Shown here one piece after another: positions 9,951 to 18,855 of a stretch of DNA of 64,000 nt. How positions within the stretch are numbered: position 1 is the first letter of the stretch; each line of letters opens with the position of its first letter. Both the position numbers and the translations under genes were made by a program. The notes beneath the pieces are model-generated. The model was not told the origin of the DNA and did not search any database. It was given only the letters and a program-made list of their open reading frames with translations. This DNA is from an uncultured Paracoccus sp. (lineage in GTDB: Bacteria > Pseudomonadota > Alphaproteobacteria > Rhodobacterales > Rhodobacteraceae), in assembly GCF_937873615.1 (NCBI RefSeq), contig NZ_CALMYP010000012.1:42317-106316 (forward strand), written 5' to 3'.

Positions 9951-10436
9951 TCATGCCTCGTCCGAAGCCTTCGCGGCCTTCTTGGCGCGGGCCGGCTTCT
10001 TCGCAGCGGGTTCGGCGGCATCGGCAGCTTCAGCCTTCGGCGCGGCTTTCTTCGCCTTCGCGGCCGGCTTGGCTTCGGTGGCGGCAGCGGCGCGGATGCC
10101 CAGAGCAGCCTTCACGCCCGACTTGTCGGCACCTTTTTCCAGCACCTCGGTCACGCGCAGCAGAGTCAGTTGCTGACGGTGGCCACGGGTGCGCTGCGAG
10201 CTGTGCTTGCGGCGGCGCTTGACATAGCTGACGACCTTGTCGGCCTTGATCTGTTCGATCACTTCGGCCTGCACGGCGGCACCGGCAACCAGCGGCGCAC
10301 CGACGGTCGAGCCGACCATCAGGATCTCGTTGAACTGCACCTTTTCGCCGGCATCGGCGGCCAGCTTCTCTACGCGCAGCACGTCGCCCGCCTGAACGCG
10401 GTACTGTTTGCCGCCTGTCTTGAGAACTGCGAACAT
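9951..10436 (-). CDS. rplU: 50S ribosomal protein L21 with an Ala/Lys-rich tail
   Basis: This L21 has 161 residues. Residues 1-103 are the L21 core (FAVLKTGGKQYRVQAGDVLR at the start, then YVKRRRKHSSQRTRGHRQQLT). The last 50-60 residues are a low-complexity Ala/Lys/Glu tail, common in alphaproteobacterial L21. I chose ATG 10436 from the protein match and GAAGGAAAG upstream. The frame stays open another 108 codons upstream, but that part is a GC-rich leader. L21 binds 23S rRNA in the large subunit. Confidence 0.96.
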   Translation of the reverse strand: MFAVLKTGGKQYRVQAGDVLRVEKLAADAGEKVQFNEILMVGSTVGAPLVAGAAVQAEVIEQIKADKVVSYVKRRRKHSSQRTRGHRQQLTLLRVTEVLEKGADKSGVKAALGIRAAAATEAKPAAKAKKAAPKAEAADAAEPAAKKPARAKKAAKASDEA

Positions 10437-10737
10437 CTGTCTTTCCTTCGTATCCCGCATCCTGCGGCCCCGGCAAAGCCGGCGTTTCGGGGAAAAATCC
10501 CCGCCTTCGGACGGCGCACCCCTGATGGGTGATGGTTCAAAAACATAGCACCGGCCAAGGGCGGATGCCCGGCCGGTCGCGGGCTTATGGCGGATTCGGG
10601 GGGCGAAGTCAAGCGAGGCGGGGCCGAAGCCGCTGCCATGACGGCGTTTCGACGAGCTTAGCACGCGCCCTGCCCGGCTTGAAACCCCGCCCGCACCTGC
10701 TATCAGGGGCACAGTGCTGCCACAAAGGACATTTCCG
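10437..10737. other. Intergenic region between divergent rplU and tkt; structured rplU leader
   Basis: No gene is seen here. On the rplU side two hairpins stand close to the start: arms 10470-10474/10478-10482 and 10488-10492/10499-10503, the latter with an A/T-rich loop. They may belong to the L21 5' leader. Both promoters should lie in this region, but I cannot place them with confidence. Confidence 0.5.
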
Positions 10738-12756
10738 ATGGATTTCGAAGCCCTCCGCAAAGCCGATCCCGATCACTGGAACCTCGCCAGTTCGATCCGG
10801 GTTCTCGCCATGGACGCCGTCCAGGCCGCCAATTCCGGCCATCCCGGGATGCCGATGGGCATGGCCGATGTGGCCACGGTGCTGTTCACCAAACACCTGA
10901 AATTCGACGCCTCGGCACCGCACTGGTTCGACCGCGACCGCTTCATCCTGTCCGCCGGGCACGGCTCGATGCTGCTTTACGCGCTGCTCTACCTGACCGG
11001 CTACGAGGATATGACGCTGGATCAGCTGAAGAACTTCCGCCAGTCCGGCGCCAAGACCGCCGGTCACCCGGAATACGGCCATGCCGACGGGATCGAGACC
11101 ACCACCGGCCCGCTGGGTCAGGGCATCGCCAATTCCGCCGGCTTCGCCATTGCCGAGGAAGCCGCCCGGGCCGAATTCGGCGCCGATATCTGCGATCACC
11201 GGACCTGGGTCATCGCCGGCGACGGCTGCCTGATGGAGGGCATCAGCCAGGAAGCCATCGCCCTTGCCGGTGCGCAGCGACTGGGCAAGCTGATCGTGCT
11301 CTGGGACAATAACAACATCACCATCGACGGCCGCGTCAGCATCGCCGACAAGACCGATCAGCACGAGCGTTTCGCGGCTTCGGGCTGGCGCGTCCTGTCC
11401 TGCGACGGTCACGACGCCGCCGATATCGACCGCGCGCTGAGCGAGGCGAAGAACTCCGACGGGCGTCCGACCCTAGTCGACTGCAAGACCATCATCGGCT
11501 TCGGCGCGCCGAAGAAGCAGGACACCGCCGGTGCCCATGGCTCGCCCCTCGGGGCCGAGGAAATCGCCGCCGCCCGCCATAATTACGGCTGGGATCATGC
11601 CGAGTTCATCATCCCCGACGACATCCTGGCCGCATGGCGCAAGGCCGGTGCCCGCGGTGCCGAGGCCCGCGCCGCCTGGCAGAAGCGCGTCGATACCCTG
11701 CCCGCCGGTCAGCGCGACGAATTCGCCCGCCGCATCTCGCATGAAATCAGCCACAAGCTGGCGCCGGCCATTGTCGCGCTGAAGGAACAGGCGCTGTCCG
11801 CCAAGCCCAAGGTCGCGACCCGCAAGGCCTCGGAAATGGTGCTGGAGGTCATCAACCCCTTGCTGCCCGAAATGTTCGGCGGCTCGGCCGACCTGACCGG
11901 CTCGAACCTGACCAGGACCGCCGATCTGGGCGATTTCAACGCCGAGAACCGCGACGGCCGCTATATCCGCTATGGCATCCGCGAACATGGCATGGCGGCG
12001 GCGATGAACGGCATCTTCCTGCATGGCGGCTTCCGCCCCTATGGCGGCACCTTCATGACCTTCACCGATTACGCCCGCGGCTCCATGCGGCTGTCGGCGC
12101 TGATGGGGATCGGGCCGGTCTATGTCATGACCCACGATTCCATCGGTCTGGGCGAGGACGGCCCGACCCACCAGCCGGTCGAGCATCTGGCCATCTGCCG
12201 GGCCACGCCGAACACGCTGACCATGCGCCCCTGCGACCTGATCGAGACGGCGGAAGCCTGGCAACTGGCGCTGGAAGCGACCGGCGCGCCCACGGTCATG
12301 GCGCTGTCGCGTCAGAACCTGCCGGTCCTGCGCGAAACCGCAACCGAGAACCTGTCGGCCAAGGGGGCCTATATCCTGCGCGAGGCCTCGGCCACGCCGC
12401 AGGTGATCCTGCTCGCCACCGGCTCCGAGGTCGAGATCGCGGTCAAGGCGCGCGAGGCGCTGGAAGCCGCAGGCATCGCCACCCGTGTGGTCTCGGTCCC
12501 CTGTATGGAACTGTTCCGCGCCCAGCCGGCCGAATACCGCCGCGAAGTGCTGCCGAAAGGCCCCGCGCGCATCGCCATCGAGGCCGGCATCCGCCAGGGC
12601 TGGGACTGGCTGCTTCTGGGCGAGGGCGGCACCGAGGACAAGGCCGCCTTCATCGGCATGGCCGGTTTCGGCGCCTCGGCCCCGGCGGAGGAGCTTTACA
12701 AGGAATTCGGCATCACCGCCGAAAACGTGGTCGAGACCGCGACGGGGCTTGTGTGA
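10738..12756 (+). CDS. tkt: Transketolase
   Basis: Transketolase transfers two-carbon units between sugar phosphates in the pentose phosphate pathway and needs thiamine diphosphate and Mg2+. The 672-residue protein has the full family layout. The N-terminal domain has [14 protein letters not shown], the TTTGPLGQG motif and the cofactor motif [13 protein letters not shown]...[10 protein letters not shown]. The middle domain has the catalytic Glu in [19 protein letters not shown]-terminal domain follows. I chose ATG 10738, with AAAGGAC about eight bases upstream. The gene stands alone between rplU (divergent) and a hairpin at 12792. Confidence 0.97.
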   Translation: MDFEALRKADPDHWNLASSIRVLAMDAVQAANSGHPGMPMGMADVATVLFTKHLKFDASAPHWFDRDRFILSAGHGSMLLYALLYLTGYEDMTLDQLKNFRQSGAKTAGHPEYGHADGIETTTGPLGQGIANSAGFAIAEEAARAEFGADICDHRTWVIAGDGCLMEGISQEAIALAGAQRLGKLIVLWDNNNITIDGRVSIADKTDQHERFAASGWRVLSCDGHDAADIDRALSEAKNSDGRPTLVDCKTIIGFGAPKKQDTAGAHGSPLGAEEIAAARHNYGWDHAEFIIPDDILAAWRKAGARGAEARAAWQKRVDTLPAGQRDEFARRISHEISHKLAPAIVALKEQALSAKPKVATRKASEMVLEVINPLLPEMFGGSADLTGSNLTRTADLGDFNAENRDGRYIRYGIREHGMAAAMNGIFLHGGFRPYGGTFMTFTDYARGSMRLSALMGIGPVYVMTHDSIGLGEDGPTHQPVEHLAICRATPNTLTMRPCDLIETAEAWQLALEATGAPTVMALSRQNLPVLRETATENLSAKGAYILREASATPQVILLATGSEVEIAVKAREALEAAGIATRVVSVPCMELFRAQPAEYRREVLPKGPARIAIEAGIRQGWDWLLLGEGGTEDKAAFIGMAGFGASAPAEELYKEFGITAENVVETATGLV

Positions 12757-12791
12757 GGCCCCGCCTCGCACCCCCTCATGACATGAACAAA

Positions 12792-12822
12792 GGGCCGCAG
12801 CACATTGATTTTGCTGCGGCCC
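12792..12822 (+). terminator. Hairpin after tkt
   Basis: A perfect 11-bp inverted repeat (12792-12802 with 12812-12822, 9-base T-rich loop) begins 36 bp after the tkt stop. No T run follows on the plus strand, so it may slow or stabilise transcripts rather than act as a strong intrinsic terminator. Confidence 0.5.
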
Positions 12823-12889
12823 CGGCCTGCCGATGAGGCCTTTGCCCAAATCCTTCGGATTGTTCGGACGCGCCCGCGACGGTCGCGCC

Positions 12890-13771
12890 ATGGCGCATGG
12901 CAACCAGCAGGCGCGCGGCATCGCCTTCCTGCTGCTGTCGGTCTTCATCTTCACGATGATGGATGCGACGGCGAAATATCTGGGCGAGTTCTATGCCCCC
13001 GCACAGGTGGTCTGGGCGCGCTATATGGGCAATTTCGTGGTGCTTGCGCTGTATTACCGGGGCAGGTTTCTGCCCAGCCTGCGCGCGCGTCAGCCGATGG
13101 CGCAGCTTGGCCGGGCGCTGTGCCAACTGGCCTCGGTCTCGCTGTTCTTCACCGCGATCCAGCATATCGGCATTGCCGAAGCGACCGCGATCATGGACAT
13201 GAACCCGGTGCTGATCACCCTTGGCGCGGCGCTGTTTCTGGGCGAGCCGGTGGGCTGGCGTCGCATCGCCGGCATCGTCGTGGCGATGATCGGGGCGATG
13301 ATCATCATCCGGCCCGGCATGGGCGTGTTCGACCCCGCCGCCATCCTGCCGCTGATCGGCGCCTTCACCTATGCCGCCGGCGCGCTTCTGACCCGCGTGG
13401 TGCGCACGGATTCGCTGGCCACCTCTCTGGTCTGGACGGTGCTGGTCGGATTGATCGCCAGCAGCCTTGTGGTGCCGTTCTTCTGGCAGCCGATCGCGGT
13501 CGAACACCTCTGGGCATTCGCCCTGATCGGCATTTTCGGCGCCCTGTCGCAGGCGCTGCTGATCCATGCCTTCTCGCTGGCCGAGGCCGGGGTGATCGCC
13601 CCCTTCGGCTATACCGGGCTGCTCTGGGCCGCGCTGTGGGGCTGGATGTTCTGGGGCGTGCTACCGGATCGCTGGACGGTTCTGGGTGCCTGCATCATCG
13701 TGGCGGCAGGCCTTTATATCTGGTATCGCGAGACCCGAGTGGCCCGGAAGGAGCGCGCCGCGCATGGCTAA
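12890..13771 (+). CDS. EamA/DMT family permease
   Basis: This membrane protein of about 293 residues has ten predicted helices arranged as two EamA repeats. The first repeat begins AFLLLSVFIFTMMDATAKYL and ends near IIIRPGMG. The second begins at ILPLIGAFTYAAGALLTR and ends IIVAAGLYIWYRE. DMT transporters export metabolites such as amino acids or their analogues, and the substrate cannot be told here. The frame is open from ATG 12833, which would add 19 residues. I prefer ATG 12890 because 12833 lies right after the tkt hairpin and has no ribosome site, but 12890 has no clear one either. It overlaps the next gene by 8 bases. Confidence 0.85.
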   Translation: MAHGNQQARGIAFLLLSVFIFTMMDATAKYLGEFYAPAQVVWARYMGNFVVLALYYRGRFLPSLRARQPMAQLGRALCQLASVSLFFTAIQHIGIAEATAIMDMNPVLITLGAALFLGEPVGWRRIAGIVVAMIGAMIIIRPGMGVFDPAAILPLIGAFTYAAGALLTRVVRTDSLATSLVWTVLVGLIASSLVVPFFWQPIAVEHLWAFALIGIFGALSQALLIHAFSLAEAGVIAPFGYTGLLWAALWGWMFWGVLPDRWTVLGACIIVAAGLYIWYRETRVARKERAAHG

Positions 13772-14657
13772 GGCCAAGACAGAAGACGAGATGGTCTGGA
13801 CCGACAAGCTGGCCAATGCCGCCTTTCTGGGCGTCATGGCGGTGGCCCGGCTTCTGCCCTATCGCCGCCGTATCCCGGTTGTGGGCTGGTTCTTCTCGCG
13901 CCTTCTCGGACCCATCGCCGGCTGGTCGCGCCGGGCGCGCGAGAATCTGACGCTCGCCATGCCCGAACTGTCGCCGTCTGAGCGCGCCCGCATTGCCCGC
14001 GAGGTGCTGGACAATGCCGGGCGCTCCATGGCCGAGATCTATTCGGGCGAGGAATTCACCGCCCGCATCCGCGACACCGACAGGCTGACCGGCCCCGGCC
14101 TTGCCGCACTGGAGGAAGCCGCCGCCAGCGACCGGCCCGTCATCCTCGCCTGCGCGCATTTCGGCAATTACGACGCCATGCGCGCGGCACTTTCTGCGCG
14201 CGGCTGGCCGGTCGGCGCGCTCTATCGGCCGATGAACAACCCGGCCTTCAACGCCCATTACATCCCCGCCATGCGCGCCATCGCCGAGCCGATCTTCCCG
14301 CGCGGCAGATCCGGCTTCGCCGCCATGCTGAAATTCCTGCGCGGCGGCGGGATGCTGGCGCTTGGCTTCGACCAGTTCGTCCATGACGGCACCAAGCTGG
14401 ATTTCTTCGGCCTGCCCTCGCGCACGGTGCTGACCCCGGCGGAGCTGACCCTGCGCTATGACGCGCTTCTGGTGCCGATCAACGGCATCCGCCAGCCCGA
14501 TGGGCTGAGCTTCTCGGTCGAGGTCGGCCAGCCCATCGCCCACACCACCCCCGAGGAGATGATGCAGGCGCTGAATGCCGATCTGGAACGTCAGATCCGC
14601 GCCCGTCCGGGGCAGTGGTTCTGGGTCCACCGCCGCTGGAAGAAGCGCGACCGCTGA
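13764..14657 (+). CDS. LpxL/HtrB-type acyltransferase
   Basis: This 297-residue lysophospholipid/lipid A acyltransferase has the catalytic HX4D motif in CAHFGNYDAM (His132, Asp137). It also has ALYRPMNNPAFN and GMLALGFDQF, the segments that usually follow in HtrB/LpxL proteins. It ends in a basic stretch, WFWVHRRWKKRDR, typical of the family. These enzymes add secondary acyl chains to lipid A precursors at the inner membrane, though some modify ornithine lipids or phospholipids. The start ATG 13764 lies inside the permease gene, preceded by AAGGAG, so translation is coupled. It converges on the antiporter gene with 27 bp between. Confidence 0.88.
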   Translation: MAKAKTEDEMVWTDKLANAAFLGVMAVARLLPYRRRIPVVGWFFSRLLGPIAGWSRRARENLTLAMPELSPSERARIAREVLDNAGRSMAEIYSGEEFTARIRDTDRLTGPGLAALEEAAASDRPVILACAHFGNYDAMRAALSARGWPVGALYRPMNNPAFNAHYIPAMRAIAEPIFPRGRSGFAAMLKFLRGGGMLALGFDQFVHDGTKLDFFGLPSRTVLTPAELTLRYDALLVPINGIRQPDGLSFSVEVGQPIAHTTPEEMMQALNADLERQIRARPGQWFWVHRRWKKRDR

Positions 14658-14684
14658 CCGCCTTGGCGGCGCGGTCGAGAATAA

Positions 14685-16619
14685 TCAGGCCGCCCCGTCC
14701 GGCAGCGGATCCGCATCGGGCTGCGACCCTTCGCCCTCGCCCTTCCTGACCGCCTTTGCCTCGGCCCGGGCCTGTTCGCGTTGTTTGCCGGCCTCCTCAG
14801 CCTCGCGCCGGATGCGGTCGGCCAGTTCCGGCGGCATCAGCGAGACGATGCGCATCCCCGTCCGGCCGCTCAGTTCCTCGTCGCGACCGACGAAACGGGC
14901 CTTGCCGTCATGGACCACGGCCAGCGGAATCGCCCCCTCGCGGGCGGAATGCCAGTCATCCAGCGTATATTCCTCGGTCAGGCGGGTGGTGCGGAAGATC
15001 CAGCCATTGCCCAAGAGGTCCAGATATTGCGCCAGCGTGCGCCCGCCATTGACGCCGCGCCCGCCCAACTGGCTGGGCAAGGCGTGGCGGGCCTGTTCCT
15101 CCTTGACGCGGGCGATCTGCCAGATCGCGTCGCGACCGAATTCCGGCGCCAGGTCGGTCGCCACCAGGGTGTTATAGGCATCGTTGTCCGAGGCCGCGAA
15201 GATACTGGAAAAGGCCATGAACTCGACCCCGTTATCGGCGGTTTCCGACAGGATGTCGCCGTAATAGGTCGCCACCCCGGCGGCGCGCGCCGAACGCAGC
15301 TGCCCCCGGTTCGGATCGGTGACCAGCACATTTACCCCGGCATTGCCAAGCGCCTGCGCCAGCCCGGTCGAGAAGGTCGAGCCGCCGACGATGATCATCC
15401 CCGGCGTGCCGGCCGAGGTCAGGCCAAGCCGCGCCGCCAGCGGCTTCAGCGTGAAGCCGTGCAGCACCACCGTCACCAGCACCAGCACGAAGGCCAGGGG
15501 TTGCAGCACCGCGCCATCCGGCACCCCTTCGGCCACCAGTCGCTGCGCGAACAGGCCCGAGACCGCCAGCAGCACCACCCCGCGCGGCCCGGTGAAGGCC
15601 ACCATCAGCCGCTCGTTCATCGGGATCGCGGTGCCCAGAAGCGAGATCAGCACCGTCAGCGGCCGCACCAGCAGCACCACCGAGAGGATGAACAGCAGCG
15701 CGCGCCAGTTCAGATGCTCCAGCGATTCCAGCCGCACATTCGCGGCCAGCAGGATGAAGACGCCGGACAGCAGCAGCGTCGTCGCCTGCTCCTTGAAGCG
15801 GTAGATCTCGGTGTAAGACGGCAGGTCCGCATTGGCGATGACCAGCCCCATCACCGTCACTGCCAGCAAGCCCGATTCATGCAGCACGGAATCGGACAGC
15901 GCAAAGACCGCCAGCACCAGCACGAAAAGCATCGGCACCTTCATGTATTCCGGCACCAGCGCGCGGCGGAAGGCCGCGACCACCATCAGCGCGGCACCGT
16001 AACCCAGAAGGGCGGCGAAGACGATGCCCTTGCCGACAACCCAGATCGCATGGGTCGCCGTCAATTGCTGCTGGACGACCATGACCACGACAAGCGCGCC
16101 CACGGCGACAAGCGCGCCGACCGCATCGTTGACGATGGCCTCCCATTGCAGAAGCTGGGCCGGGCGGTTGTGCAGCTTGGCGGCGCGCAGCAGCGGCGCG
16201 ATCACGGTCGGGCCGGTCACGATCATGACCCCGCCGAAGACGACCGAGCTTTGCCAGCTGAGCCCGGCGATCCCATAAAGCGCCGCCGAAGACAGCAACC
16301 AGCCAAGCGGCGCGCCCAGCACCACCAGCCGCCGCACACCGGGGCCCGCATCCTCAAGCTGGCGGAAGTTCAGCGTCAGCCCGCCCTCGAACAGGATCAC
16401 CGCCACGGCCAGCGAGATCATCGGCGCCACCAGCGGGCCGATATCGCGCGAGGGCACGAAGATCCCGGTCAGCGGCCCCAGGATCAGCCCGGCCAGCAGC
16501 ATCATGACGATGCCCGGCAGCCGGAACCGCCAGGCCAGCCATTGCGCGCCGACACCGACGACGCCCACAAGCGCAAATGCCTCAACCGGGCTCAGCCCGC
16601 TTTCGGGGGTTACTGCCAT
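14685..16619 (-). CDS. Cation/proton antiporter with a cytosolic TrkA-N domain
   Basis: This 644-residue protein is a monovalent cation:H+ antiporter of the NhaP/CPA1 type. It has about twelve helices (residues 1-400) with the ND pair in the helix EAIVNDAVGAL. A Rossmann-type TrkA-N nucleotide-binding domain begins at GMIIVGGSTFSTGLAQALGN. A further regulatory region follows, then a charged tail (RIRREAEEAGKQREQARAEA). The TrkA-N domain suggests gating by a nucleotide. Whether it moves Na+ or K+ is open. I chose ATG 16619, with GAGGGAA upstream. The frame could extend 26 codons further. Confidence 0.88.
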   Translation of the reverse strand: MAVTPESGLSPVEAFALVGVVGVGAQWLAWRFRLPGIVMMLLAGLILGPLTGIFVPSRDIGPLVAPMISLAVAVILFEGGLTLNFRQLEDAGPGVRRLVVLGAPLGWLLSSAALYGIAGLSWQSSVVFGGVMIVTGPTVIAPLLRAAKLHNRPAQLLQWEAIVNDAVGALVAVGALVVVMVVQQQLTATHAIWVVGKGIVFAALLGYGAALMVVAAFRRALVPEYMKVPMLFVLVLAVFALSDSVLHESGLLAVTVMGLVIANADLPSYTEIYRFKEQATTLLLSGVFILLAANVRLESLEHLNWRALLFILSVVLLVRPLTVLISLLGTAIPMNERLMVAFTGPRGVVLLAVSGLFAQRLVAEGVPDGAVLQPLAFVLVLVTVVLHGFTLKPLAARLGLTSAGTPGMIIVGGSTFSTGLAQALGNAGVNVLVTDPNRGQLRSARAAGVATYYGDILSETADNGVEFMAFSSIFAASDNDAYNTLVATDLAPEFGRDAIWQIARVKEEQARHALPSQLGGRGVNGGRTLAQYLDLLGNGWIFRTTRLTEEYTLDDWHSAREGAIPLAVVHDGKARFVGRDEELSGRTGMRIVSLMPPELADRIRREAEEAGKQREQARAEAKAVRKGEGEGSQPDADPLPDGAA

Positions 16620-16829
16620 GCCTGTTCCCTCGTTCAATCCACGCCAACAGATGCCGGCCTGATTCTGTTCCTCATCTGCCGCAACGAAATGCGGCAATTT
16701 TTTGACAAGATTGACGAGTAACCGCGATTAAGCTAGGGCAATTCGCGTTCGCATCCGGCGGACGAACGAGGGGCGTGCAATGGCGTCCCATTTTTTCATC
16801 TGCGCCCGAGGCGCAGCGAATGGACGCAT

Positions 16830-18848
16830 ATGACCAGATTTTCTGACCTGAAGCTCGATCCGAAAGTTCTCAAGGCCGTGGCCGAAGCTGGCTATGACAG
16901 CCCGACCCCGATCCAGGCGGGCGCGATCCCGCCGGCGCTGGAAGGCCGCGACGTGCTGGGCATCGCCCAGACCGGGACCGGCAAGACCGCCAGCTTCACC
17001 CTGCCGATGATCACGCGGCTGTCGCGTGGCCGGGCCCGGGCGCGGATGCCGCGCTCGCTGGTCCTTTGCCCGACGCGGGAACTGGCGGCGCAGGTGGCGG
17101 AAAACTTCGACATCTATGCCAAGCATACCCGCCTGACCAAGGCGCTGCTGATCGGCGGGGTTTCCTTCGGCGAGCAGGACAAGCTGATCGACCGCGGCGT
17201 CGATGTGCTGATCGCCACGCCGGGCCGGCTGCTGGACCATTTCGAACGCGGCAAGCTGCTGCTGACCGGGGTCGAGGTGATGGTGGTCGATGAGGCCGAC
17301 CGGATGCTCGACATGGGTTTCATCCCGGATATCGAGCGTATCTTCCAGCTGACCCCCTTCACCCGGCAGACGCTGTTCTTCTCGGCTACCATGGCCCCCG
17401 AGATCGAGCGCATCACCAATACCTTCCTGCACACGCCCGAACGTATCGAGGTCGCGCGTCAGGCCACCACCTCGGAAACCATCACCCAGAAGCTGGTCGA
17501 GATCACGCCGACGCGGAAGGACCAGACCGCCAAGCAGAAGCGCGAATTGCTGCGCGCGCTGATCGAGGCCGAGGGCGAGGATCTGAAGAACGCGATCATC
17601 TTCTGCAACCGCAAGACCGAGGTCGATATCGTCGCCAAGTCGCTGAAGGCGCATGGCTTCGACGCCGCCCCGATCCATGGCGATCTGGACCAGTCGCAGC
17701 GGATGCGCACGCTGGACGCGTTCCGCGACGGCTCGCTGCGTTTCCTCGTGGCCTCCGACGTGGCGGCACGCGGGCTCGATATTCCGGCGGTCAGCCATGT
17801 GTTCAACTTCGACCTGCCCTCTCATGCCGAGGATTACGTCCACCGCATCGGCCGCACCGGCCGCGCCGGGCGTCAGGGCACGGCCTATTCCATCGCCACA
17901 CCGGCGGATGAAAAATACCTGTCGGGCATCGAGAATCTGGTGAAGCAATCCCTGCCCCGCGCCGAGGCGCCCGAAGGCTTCTCGCTCTCTGACAATGCCC
18001 GCAGCGCGCCGCGCGACAGCGGTCGCGGCAGCAGCCGGTCGCGTTCGCGCTCGCGCCGGGACGACCGCAAGGACGACCGCCGCGACGAGGCGCCGGCAGC
18101 GCGCCAAGAGGCCCCCAAGGAAGAAGTCCGCAGCACATCGCGCGACGACCGCCGGCCTGAACCCCGCGACGAGCGTCGCGACAGCGCGCGCGGGGATCGC
18201 CGCAACGACCGCCGCGACGGTGGCCGTCAGGTGCAGGGCATGGGCGAACATGTGCCGGACTTCATGACCCAGAGCTTCGCCGACGCGCTCGCCGCAACCG
18301 AAGCCACCATGCAGCAGAACGACGCTGCCGCTGCCGCCCGCGAGGTTGAGCAGAAACGGGCCGAGGAACGCCGCGCAGAGGAGAAGAAACAGGCCGAGGC
18401 CAGGCGCGAAGAAGAAGCCAAGGCCGCCGAAGCCGCCACCGGGGCCGATGCCACCACCGAGGCAGCGCCGGAAGCCGTCGAAGAGCCGAAGAAGCCTGCG
18501 CGTCGTCGCGCCCCGCGCAAGACCGCCGCGAAGGCCACCGAGGCGGAAGCCGCGCCGGCTGAGGCCGCGCCGGTCGAGGCCGAGGCAGCCCCGGCAGAGG
18601 AACCGAAGAAGCCTGCCCGCCGTCGCGCCCCGCGCAAGACCGCCGCGAAAGCCACCGAGGCGGAAGCCGCGCCGGCCGAGGCCGCGCCGGTCGAAGCCGA
18701 AGCAGCCCCGGCGGAAGAGCCGAAAAAACCCACCCGCCGCCGCGCCCCGCGCAAGACCGCCGCGAAAGCCACCGAGGCTGGCGAGGCCGCGCCTGTGGAC
18801 GCCGCATCGGCAACCGGCACCGAATCGTCGGAACCCACGGAAGGTTGA
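16830..18848 (+). CDS. DEAD-box RNA helicase (RhlE-like) with a repetitive C-terminal tail
   Basis: This 672-residue ATP-dependent RNA helicase has all the core motifs in order. They are the Q motif (SPTPIQAGAIP), Walker A AQTGTGKT (46-53), PTRELAAQV, DEAD in VVDEADRMLDMGF, SAT in FFSATM, and HRIGRTGRAGR. The core ends near residue 380. An Arg/Asp-rich region follows, then a Glu/Ala coiled-coil-like stretch. The end is three copies of a 39-residue Ala/Pro/Lys module (EEPKKPARRRAPRKTAAKAT). Basic tails in this group help RNA binding. No strong ribosome site precedes ATG 16830. It probably works in ribosome assembly or RNA turnover. lnt follows 7 bp later. Confidence 0.95.
   Translation: MTRFSDLKLDPKVLKAVAEAGYDSPTPIQAGAIPPALEGRDVLGIAQTGTGKTASFTLPMITRLSRGRARARMPRSLVLCPTRELAAQVAENFDIYAKHTRLTKALLIGGVSFGEQDKLIDRGVDVLIATPGRLLDHFERGKLLLTGVEVMVVDEADRMLDMGFIPDIERIFQLTPFTRQTLFFSATMAPEIERITNTFLHTPERIEVARQATTSETITQKLVEITPTRKDQTAKQKRELLRALIEAEGEDLKNAIIFCNRKTEVDIVAKSLKAHGFDAAPIHGDLDQSQRMRTLDAFRDGSLRFLVASDVAARGLDIPAVSHVFNFDLPSHAEDYVHRIGRTGRAGRQGTAYSIATPADEKYLSGIENLVKQSLPRAEAPEGFSLSDNARSAPRDSGRGSSRSRSRSRRDDRKDDRRDEAPAARQEAPKEEVRSTSRDDRRPEPRDERRDSARGDRRNDRRDGGRQVQGMGEHVPDFMTQSFADALAATEATMQQNDAAAAAREVEQKRAEERRAEEKKQAEARREEEAKAAEAATGADATTEAAPEAVEEPKKPARRRAPRKTAAKATEAEAAPAEAAPVEAEAAPAEEPKKPARRRAPRKTAAKATEAEAAPAEAAPVEAEAAPAEEPKKPTRRRAPRKTAAKATEAGEAAPVDAASATGTESSEPTEG
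18480..18800 (+). repeat. Three tandem 117-bp coding repeats in the helicase tail
   Basis: Copies begin at 18480, 18597 and 18714, exactly 117 bp (39 codons) apart. Each encodes EEPKKPARRRAPRKTAAKAT followed by an Ala/Glu/Pro linker. The third copy has a Thr for Ala change and a shortened linker. The unit is in frame, so copy-number change would not shift the reading frame. Confidence 0.9.
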
Positions 18849-18855
18849 TCCGCCG

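Noticed and set aside
14781-16721. Very long open frame on the plus strand opposite the antiporter gene
   Set aside because: It is rich in Arg, Gln, His and Pro, has no domain pattern or ribosome site, and lies opposite a clear membrane protein. Such mirror frames are usual in GC-rich DNA.
18480-18800. Tandem repeats considered as a CRISPR array
   Set aside because: Units of 117 bp without variable spacers, fully in frame inside a helicase gene, and no cas genes nearby.
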